A stretch of DNA of 7,781 bases. Origin: Methanobacteriota archaeon (GTDB lineage Archaea > Thermoplasmatota > Thermoplasmata > RBG-16-68-12). The translations under genes were made by a program, and so were the position numbers. Where the stretch lies: contig VBME01000107.1 of the NCBI GenBank assembly GCA_005878995.1, positions 1-7,781 on the forward strand, in the 5' to 3' direction. Within the stretch, counting starts at the first letter, position 1; the number at the start of each line of letters is the position of its first letter. Below are positions 6,401 through 7,781 of the stretch, in pieces. The notes below the pieces were generated by a model. The model did no database searches. It saw only the letters and a program-made list of their open reading frames with translations, and was not told the DNA's origin.

Positions 6401-7584
6401 GGGGTTGTGACGTACTGCTGGAGCACGTTGTCCACGTAGTAGCCGACCTTCTGGACGCCGTAGTAGTCCGTCGCGGTGACTTTCACCGTGATCGTCGCGG
6501 TCACGGTCGCATCGCTCGCAGGATTCTTCCACGTCACGGCCGGGCCGAGGTTGTTGACGTTCACGGAGATTTGGTCCCAGGCCTTTCCGCCGGCCGTGTC
6601 GTACTGCGTCACGTTCAGGATCCGGACGCCATCTCCGGTCGTCGTCCAGCTCCACGGATAGGCATTCCCGACCGGGGTCGTGATCGTCGCCATCAACGTC
6701 CCGTTGACGCGGAACTCGACTTTCGCCGTGATGTCCGGGTGCAGGACGGTCGCAACGGCATTGATGGTCCCCGCGTAGGTGGCCCCCGCGGCGGGGCTCG
6801 TGATGCCGACCGAGAGGAGACGCTTCCCCGGATCCCAGACGTAGCGGTCGATCCAAGCGGACCCGTTCCAATATCCAATGCTCGCCGTGAGGTCCGAGCG
6901 CTTCGCGTGATCGACCGCGAAGTTCGCCAGGGCGCGCGTCGGGATTCCGTAAAATTGCGCCAGGGAGACGGAGGACGATGAAACGTTGATGGCGTCATCC
7001 GGGATGGCCTGAGGCATCCCGGCGGCGCCCATGTCTTGATAGTACACGGTCGACGACTCTTGGACGTCCGTGAGGCCATCTCCGTCGGAGTCGCCGCGGA
7101 GGTACGCCTCGAACTCGTTGATCTGGGGCAGCTTGCTTCCCACTTTCGCGTCAATCGTGATTTTCATGCCGAGGGCGGAGTACACATTCTGAAGAGCGAC
7201 GATCACATCGAGCCCTGGATTCGTTGTCGTCGACCACACTTTCTCGCCGGTCTCGTACGCTCCGTTGCCGCTCGTGTCGAGGTACAGGGACAACGAGGAA
7301 TAGACCGTTGAGGTGAAGTGACCGTGAATCTCGTTGACGGATGCCATCGATCGGAATTGGACCGCCAGCCATCCGGTCGTCGAGGAACTCTGCCAGTACG
7401 TCGTGGAAGAGCCATCAATCGCGTTTCCCGGCGTATTGGAACCGGATGAGTCGGACGCGGTCGCCTGGCCGCCGTTCGACGCGAGAGCATGATTGTACTC
7501 CGAGCCCGTCGGAGATGTGGCCGCGACCGGGTGACCCTGAAAAATCAGAAGAACCATGACCGCGGCGCACGCAATAGCAGCCAC
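475..7584 (-). CDS. Giant secreted multidomain surface protein (discoidin, Ig-like, lectin-like, LamG, P domain, calcium repeats) with C-terminal membrane anchor
   Basis: The protein has 2369 residues and starts at GTG 7584. Modules in order: signal peptide 1-22; F5/8 type C 29-163; Ig-like 257-345, 347-440 and 444-532; Gly8-CPPRCP hinge 534-547; P-like beta module 555-648; H-lectin-like region 738-998; LamG-like 1086-1288 and 1294-1496; P domain 1527-1650; C2-like 1722-1900; amphipathic helices 1906-2160; about five TM helices 2163-2331. Eleven DxDxDGxxD calcium motifs lie at the junctions. Sequons for N-glycosylation are frequent (N200, N240, N294, N324, N437, N466 and more), as expected of an exported archaeal protein. 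Discoidin, LamG and H-lectin folds bind glycans or surfaces, so an adhesin or surface-matrix role is inferred; no protease, glycosidase or other catalytic signature was found. The polytopic C-terminus, rather than one TM or a sorting tail, is unusual. The start is weakly supported: the strong Shine-Dalgarno is 24 bases away, and the predicted signal peptide lacks a basic n-region. No in-frame ATG, GTG or TTG lies between the upstream stop (7636-7638) and 7584. Confidence 0.93.
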   Translation of the reverse strand: MAAIACAAVMVLLIFQGHPVAATSPTGSEYNHALASNGGQATASDSSGSNTPGNAIDGSSTTYWQSSSTTGWLAVQFRSMASVNEIHGHFTSTVYSSLSLYLDTSGNGAYETGEKVWSTTTNPGLDVIVALQNVYSALGMKITIDAKVGSKLPQINEFEAYLRGDSDGDGLTDVQESSTVYYQDMGAAGMPQAIPDDAINVSSSSVSLAQFYGIPTRALANFAVDHAKRSDLTASIGYWNGSAWIDRYVWDPGKRLLSVGITSPAAGATYAGTINAVATVLHPDITAKVEFRVNGTLMATITTPVGNAYPWSWTTTGDGVRILNVTQYDTAGGKAWDQISVNVNNLGPAVTWKNPASDATVTATITVKVTATDYYGVQKVGYYVDNVLQQYVTTPIAGTHDYAISWGTDGWMNGVHTIKAVAYDLGALQQTTTSTRNVTSSNDPAVHLTAPTAWSTVKLIRTVAANASSTASSISKVEFYLDGGLVSTDTSSPYSWSWDTTGSTDDQHSLTAKAYRVSDGKSASSTITVTVYNGGGGGGGGCPPRCPTSPALAPDAPTAPATATLGTLGTDWTPGETDVGTKATLVVDLTGASAGGSVGENASRILRPALPAAYFMTYLQWRLVVKDWKLGTTGTVTAFILRFEAKTDSQLPNGRDTDGDGINDGMEANYWHTIPVTRDSDLDGLTDDYEIVPHALTVSIGGTTSILTGIATDPTNSDTDADGLSDGQETGFVTTGQSKVVGEVGTVKNVASAAQIVYLRNHYSAPVVIAEPTTFRDRAFGHIRISGVTDHTFQLKVEKWVSGGSGAGEDVTYLVLEAGDHVLSDGSRVEAGTASVTTTATTVAFRESFTSVPIMLVQIQTALDGNPAIAKRTDAVSASSFGVYLNANSSATHGTETVGYVAISPQATPNTLATWTRAEVYVSGTTGTWTYPAKFTLTPLVLAWFRGEAAGGNKNIGLRLSATTNQSATLYREQSGVAPADTIDFFAFASPMNLTARLTTNPKVSDTDGDTLSDGAEVNTYGSNPTLKDTDADGIPDNVEVTNRTITIPVNGAPKTITFKTSPTSDDTDADGIKDSDEISGILDHRLLWYDMATTTDATHLRDLSGNGRTGTIAGTTSTTGKVGSARLFSGSGSDYVNAGDLGLTVPFTVSAWVNRDSTQADVLGDILDKNSNYQLKVSKTGTVYAQYNDGTAWRVLTSNASIPSGTWTSIAASFELTGSDTLVKIYINGALDVPRILTGRPLSSSGYWLAIGRYAAANLERFKGGIDEVRIWDRGLAPSEIGAYFNVTNAASPLTWLDLETRGTSGNLFDFDGSSPAQEGVAVGTTVVEGRAGFARKFSGGSDGIDIANTAVSGLLTTAVTVDAYVLVSSMPASDTAIIARKGQFFLNVTSDGRAQWTVYKAGSATSPLSIPLNRWVHLAGSAFKTGSTTSRFSVYVSGVAVASGTGGTFPSSSSKVTLGYSEGLSHLVGAIDEVLILGTEATSWTVRDLEVRGILLNPNATDTDGDGLADGQELFVKSVKTPKRYPIPDYSGVPGIASTASMSAQLSAPASFLASATAMVGITHTFMGDLIVELHHVVGASDLNYVLRSRIGGSVDNNFTSYDMLNGPLNFGRQDFVSTDPWYLRVSDNAGADTGVIEYLQIQLTVHTLPNRADTDGDGLNDSEEINLGSDGFATDPWKVDTDADGWSDGYETLTKGTNPLAWDTDGDGVRDSSDLDPLHNLLVAVRVNYVHHGASPWCSPELVGIIRVNDDYTWVTQHRVATLDKLDQACGWPNPQYTTSYFGYTYYADVPDDVSTVSIRATAWSINCCRGDDILVDAFVQGGYALNSGTSYNTLWNGNSYYSFDIWTVALPKAKTLFVTDGNATIALANGQNRLVGQDRYYVLTFDVTSSYGPFVVGINAIVVPRSIFLDSKLRKDFDAGVYAPVTYATLYGENLSQTGVSESVAGAIAQSLSGVDAYNVLDRLLRNATNVAVYSYVDVTSYVLRMNLPADVLKILPWSSPATVTGIAEGPTGAMPADFWTKIGASASTLVNVLVCASQPSCLGQMIYKGLVALGTFLVDLARAIVDWGMRQLGALWNTIVAVAQKAAQGLGQLLDSFFALFTAPVKAVLAYLDGWKADIVRAARNLDQIARTFDGSPASAVRLGAAIGELLAAVFRPDIILLLTVMSFAMIAAVTATIATGIGYLIVSQVVPMIISLIVSVVVQAVAPAASSALSWVANLVATREWKFMGVAIAAFDLAIAFLAQFGGPIRLLHVERVMDPTVPDAFKTSYGETINPVKTSRALIMAIIGFTLAVIPALVALPETAALFLDVISLGFGIVALYEAVTDPARVLYAKLTAAISGIEVGVSALGVVGHMDGAARGE
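479..485 (-). promoter_or_regulatory. Shine-Dalgarno of the downstream membrane-protein gene
   Basis: Minus-strand GAGGTGA is complementary to the 3' end of 16S rRNA. It lies inside the last codons of the giant gene, 6 bases before the GTG at 472 and 12 before the ATG at 466. Its spacing favours the GTG. A ribosome terminating at TAA (475-477) would be sitting on this start, which suggests coupled translation. Confidence 0.6.
592..1869 (-). other. C-terminal amphipathic-helix region and about five TM helices, residues 1906-2331
   Basis: Residues 1906-2160 are helix-rich with alternating charged and hydrophobic faces (AIVDWGMRQLGALWNTIVAV, then QGLGQLLDSFFALFTAPVKA). Strong TM segments follow at about 2163-2185, 2187-2213, 2233-2254, 2288-2310 and 2311-2331, and a short tail ends at 2369. 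A further hydrophobic stretch at 2052-2072 is borderline. No known family was recognised. The region anchors the protein and may do more than anchor it. Confidence 0.65.
1885..2421 (-). other. Probable C2-like beta domain with four cysteines, residues 1722-1900
   Basis: The region reads LLVAVRVNYVHHGAS, ELVGIIRVND, then VSTVSIRATAWSI, GDDILVDAFVQGG, and YSFDIWTVALP. A 'vRV - VND - dVsiRa..W - DDilVDaf - Y' layout is like C2-type domains that follow calcium repeats in archaeal secreted proteins. Cysteines at 1741, 1773, 1811 and 1812 could form two disulfides. The assignment rests on pattern only. Confidence 0.45.
2428..2619 (-). repeat. Cluster of three calcium motifs, residues 1656-1719
   Basis: DTDGDGLNDSEE (1656), DTDADGWSDGYE (1683) and DTDGDGVRDSSD (1706) are tightly packed (27 and 23 residues apart) with TNPLAWDTDGDG linking the last two, as in canonical type-3 repeats. 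They connect the P domain to the C2-like domain and end in DLDPLHN, a common exit from these arrays. Confidence 0.87.
2635..3006 (-). other. Proprotein-convertase P domain, residues 1527-1650
   Basis: The module shows THTFMGDLIVELHHV, then LRSRIGGSVDNN, a short variable loop and WYLRVSDNAGADTGVIEYLQIQL. The 'H-T-(F/Y)-x-GDL-x-(I/V)-x-L' and 'W-x-L-x-V-x-D-x-A-x-x-D-x-G' patterns are the family hallmarks. P domains normally accompany subtilisin-like proteases; none is present here, so this copy probably serves as a structural or binding module. Confidence 0.85.
3040..3075 (-). repeat. Single calcium motif, residues 1504-1515
   Basis: DTDGDGLADGQE separates LamG 2 from the P domain. All the loop Asp positions and the final Glu are intact. 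Confidence 0.82.
3103..3705 (-). other. LamG / concanavalin A-like domain 2, residues 1294-1494
   Basis: A second copy follows directly: PLTWLDLETRGTSGN, then GRAGFARKFSGGSDGIDIA, VTVDAYVLVSSMP, WVHLAGSAFKTG, FSVYVSGVAV, VTLGYSEGLSHLVGAIDEVLIL. The 'G-x-IDEV-I' ending is kept, but the usual W-x-R-x-L-x-x-x-EI tail is diverged. Low identity to copy 1 argues for old duplication or independent acquisition. Confidence 0.82.
3727..4329 (-). other. LamG / concanavalin A-like domain 1, residues 1086-1286
   Basis: Classic order for this fold: LLWYDM and LRDLSGNGRTG, then VGSARLFSGSGSDYVNAG, FTVSAWVNRDST, WTSIAASFELTGSDTLVKIYING, WLAIGRYAA, FKGGIDEVRIWDRGLAPSEI. The 'F-x-G-x-IDEVRIWDR-L-x-x-x-EI' ending is diagnostic of LamG-like jelly-roll domains in bacterial and archaeal surface proteins. 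Confidence 0.88.
4351..4569 (-). repeat. Cluster of three calcium motifs, residues 1006-1078
   Basis: DTDGDTLSDGAE (1006), DTDADGIPDNVE (1029) and DTDADGIKDSDE (1067) join the lectin-like region to LamG 1. The 23- and 38-residue spacing is almost identical to that of the cluster at 656-729, suggesting both descend from one duplicated three-motif unit. The first motif has Thr where the loop Gly is usual. Confidence 0.85.
4591..5373 (-). other. H-type-lectin-like region, two halves, residues 738-998
   Basis: The segment begins SKVVGEVGTVKN, then YSAPVVIAEPTTFRDRAFGHIRI, then FQLKVEKW and VTYLVLEAGDH, followed by FTSVPIMLVQIQTALD, FGVYLNA and VGYVAIS. The 'PVV - R(V/I) - F-L-x-E-W - Y-V-EAG - PV-L-QVQT - F-x-V-L - GY-AI' order is known from exported proteins carrying H-type lectin-like folds. 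A second, more divergent half follows at about 905-998 (FTLTPLVLAWFRGEAAG, IGLRLSA, IDFFAFA). Glycan binding is inferred. Confidence 0.55.
5398..5619 (-). repeat. Cluster of three calcium motifs, residues 656-729
   Basis: DTDGDGINDGME (656), DSDLDGLTDDYE (679) and DTDADGLSDGQE (718) sit between the P-like module and the lectin-like region. The spacing of 23 and 39 residues, with an inserted beta hairpin before the third, is looser than in true thrombospondins. Confidence 0.85.
5641..5922 (-). other. Degenerate P-domain-like beta module, residues 555-648
   Basis: After an Ala/Pro/Thr linker there is ATLVVDLTGASAGG, a short helix-like PALPAAYFMTYLQ, then WRLVVKDWKLGTTGTVTAF. The 'W-x-L-x-V-x-D-x(5)-G-x-(L/V)' pattern is like the closing half of proprotein-convertase P domains, as in the clearer copy at residues 1527-1650. 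The assignment is tentative; it may be another jelly-roll fold. Confidence 0.4.
5938..5985 (-). other. Poly-glycine / CPPRCP hinge, residues 534-549
   Basis: Eight consecutive glycines (5962-5985) are followed by CPPRCP. The glycine codons are mixed (GGC, GGT, GGA, GGG), so the run is not a simple DNA repeat slipping in length and looks maintained as protein. The CPPRC pair resembles an immunoglobulin hinge and could form a disulfide within a chain or between chains. It separates the Ig stalk from the following beta module. Confidence 0.7.
5989..6816 (-). other. Three tandem bacterial Ig-like domains, residues 257-532
   Basis: Three repeats of about 90 residues share a scheme: an opening ITSPAAGATYAG-type strand, VEFRVNGTLMAT / VGYYVDNVLQQ / VEFYLDGGLVST in the middle, a Trp pair (PWSWTTTGDG, ISWGTDGW, YSWSWDTTG), and an AYD/QYD/AYRV strand near the end. 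This matches the bacterial Ig (Big-type) stalks of surface proteins. Repeats 1 and 3 are the most alike by eye. Confidence 0.8.
7057..7092 (-). repeat. Thrombospondin type-3-like calcium motif, residues 165-176
   Basis: DSDGDGLTDVQE follows the discoidin domain. The spaced Asp residues (D-x-D-x-D-G-x-x-D) match EF-hand-like calcium loops of type-3 thrombospondin repeats. It is the most N-terminal of eleven such motifs and stands alone. Confidence 0.8.
7093..7500 (-). other. F5/8 type C (discoidin-like) domain, residues 29-164
   Basis: The segment has the family's typical order: NHALASNGGQATAS at the start, then the NAIDGSSTTYWQSS signature where the ligand loop begins, then WLAVQF (the conserved 'hydrophobic x-V-x-F' strand), and NEFEAYLRG at the end, like the usual 'E-(I/F)-E-x-Y' closing strand. 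These domains bind glycans or phospholipid surfaces. Confidence 0.75.
7519..7584 (-). other. Signal peptide of the giant protein
   Basis: Residues 1-22 contain a hydrophobic core (VMVLLIF) followed by GHPVAA and then TSP. Val20-Ala21-Ala22 fits a -3/-1 signal peptidase I site after residue 22. The n-region has no Lys or Arg from this start; two Arg codons lie in frame just upstream (FASRALR before the GTG). Export by Sec is the natural reading. Confidence 0.75.
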
Positions 7585-7608
7585 TCTAAGCGCTCGACTC
7601 GCAAAAAT

Positions 7609-7614
7609 CCCTCC
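7609..7614 (-). promoter_or_regulatory. Shine-Dalgarno-like GGAGGG, wrongly spaced for the annotated start
   Basis: Minus-strand GGAGGG is a strong ribosome-binding sequence but lies 24 bases from GTG 7584. It is about 4-5 bases from an out-of-frame TTG at 7604. With an archaeal start near 7612-7617 it would sit at the very 5' end of the mRNA, so it may not act as a ribosome-binding site at all. Confidence 0.35.
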
Positions 7615-7635
7615 GGGAACGCCATCTGTCCCGGA

Positions 7636-7643
7636 CTATATAA
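7636..7643 (-). promoter_or_regulatory. TATA box / core promoter of the giant gene and its downstream partner
   Basis: Minus-strand TTATATAG resembles the archaeal TATA box. An archaeal start about 22-27 bases downstream would fall near 7612-7617, giving a leader of about 30 bases before GTG 7584. No good BRE is visible just upstream (GTGTCCCG). The same DNA can be read as a weak bacterial promoter (GTGAAA, 16 bases, TATAGT), so this supports, but does not prove, an archaeal host. Confidence 0.55.
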
Positions 7644-7781
7644 CGGGACACGCGTATTTCACTCGTTTTGTCACGTTTTTCCCGGAGGCGGGACGGATTG
7701 AGGCACCGCCGCGGAGTTCAACGTCCGCTATGTTTCGCAAATCGAGCTCGGCGCGGATCCGAAGCGCGACCTCGCCTTCGG
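7636..7781 (-). CDS. Possible C-terminal tail of an upstream minus-strand gene (partial, uncertain)
   Basis: From the right edge a minus-strand frame stays open for 48 codons to TAG at 7636-7638, giving a tail such as EGEVALRIRAELDLRNIADV followed by ELRGGASIRPASG and KRVKYACPVI. The first 30 codons look fairly protein-like with alternating charged and hydrophobic residues. The end is AT-rich and overlaps the TATA box, more like intergenic DNA. A plus-strand frame over 7702-7781 is also open but has no start codon. No family is recognised. Confidence 0.22.
   Translation of the reverse strand, partial: EGEVALRIRAELDLRNIADVELRGGASIRPASGKNVTKRVKYACPVI

Noticed and set aside
5122..6981. Plus-strand open frame of 619 codons antisense to the Ig and hinge region
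   Set aside because: It is Arg-, Val- and Asp-rich with no recognisable domain, and lies exactly opposite a region with clear Ig-like domains. Long antisense frames are expected from GC-rich codon bias.
7661..7680. T-rich stretch ending in T5, possible terminator for a plus-strand gene
   Set aside because: No hairpin precedes it and no plus-strand gene ends here; it is simply AT-rich promoter-upstream DNA.
7714..7781. Plus-strand frame reading EFNVRYVSQIELGADPKRDL at the right edge
   Set aside because: It looks protein-like, but no ATG, GTG or TTG occurs between the in-frame stop at 7699-7701 and the window edge, so it cannot start inside the window.

Overview
The window is GC-rich and almost entirely taken up by one minus-strand transcription unit. 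A single giant reading frame (475-7584, 2369 codons) runs through about 91% of it. A second minus-strand gene starts immediately downstream (from 472 to the left edge), is cut off by the window, and is easily overlooked because it has no stop inside the window. No tRNA, rRNA, CRISPR array, insertion sequence or integrase was seen.

The large gene encodes a secreted, membrane-anchored mosaic protein of the kind found in uncultivated archaea, especially Thermoplasmata-like Euryarchaeota, and in some environmental bacteria. Reading from the N-terminus I see: a signal peptide; an F5/8 type C (discoidin-like) domain; three bacterial-type Ig-like domains; a Gly8/CPPRCP hinge; a degenerate P-domain-like beta module; an H-type-lectin-like region in two halves; two LamG/concanavalin-like domains; a proprotein-convertase P domain; and a probable C2-like beta domain with four cysteines. 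A long amphipathic helical region and about five C-terminal transmembrane helices follow. Eleven thrombospondin type-3-like calcium motifs (DxDxDGxxD..E) sit at the junctions between modules. The likely role is a cell-surface adhesin or carbohydrate- and surface-binding protein. No catalytic domain was recognised, so this is inferred from architecture.

The downstream gene encodes a small membrane protein with two transmembrane helices and a C-terminal beta-rich, possibly PH-like domain. Its start lies 2 bases past the stop of the giant gene, with a good Shine-Dalgarno inside the end of the giant gene. The two are therefore probably co-transcribed and translationally coupled.

Upstream of the giant gene (7585-7781) is a TATA-like box on the minus strand at archaeal spacing (TTATATAG, 7636-7643). 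The lineage call is archaeal with moderate confidence, based on this box and the protein architecture; a weak bacterial -35/-10 reading of the same site cannot be excluded. The start of the giant gene is oddly arranged: the only strong Shine-Dalgarno is 24 bases from the in-frame GTG but correctly spaced for an out-of-frame start.
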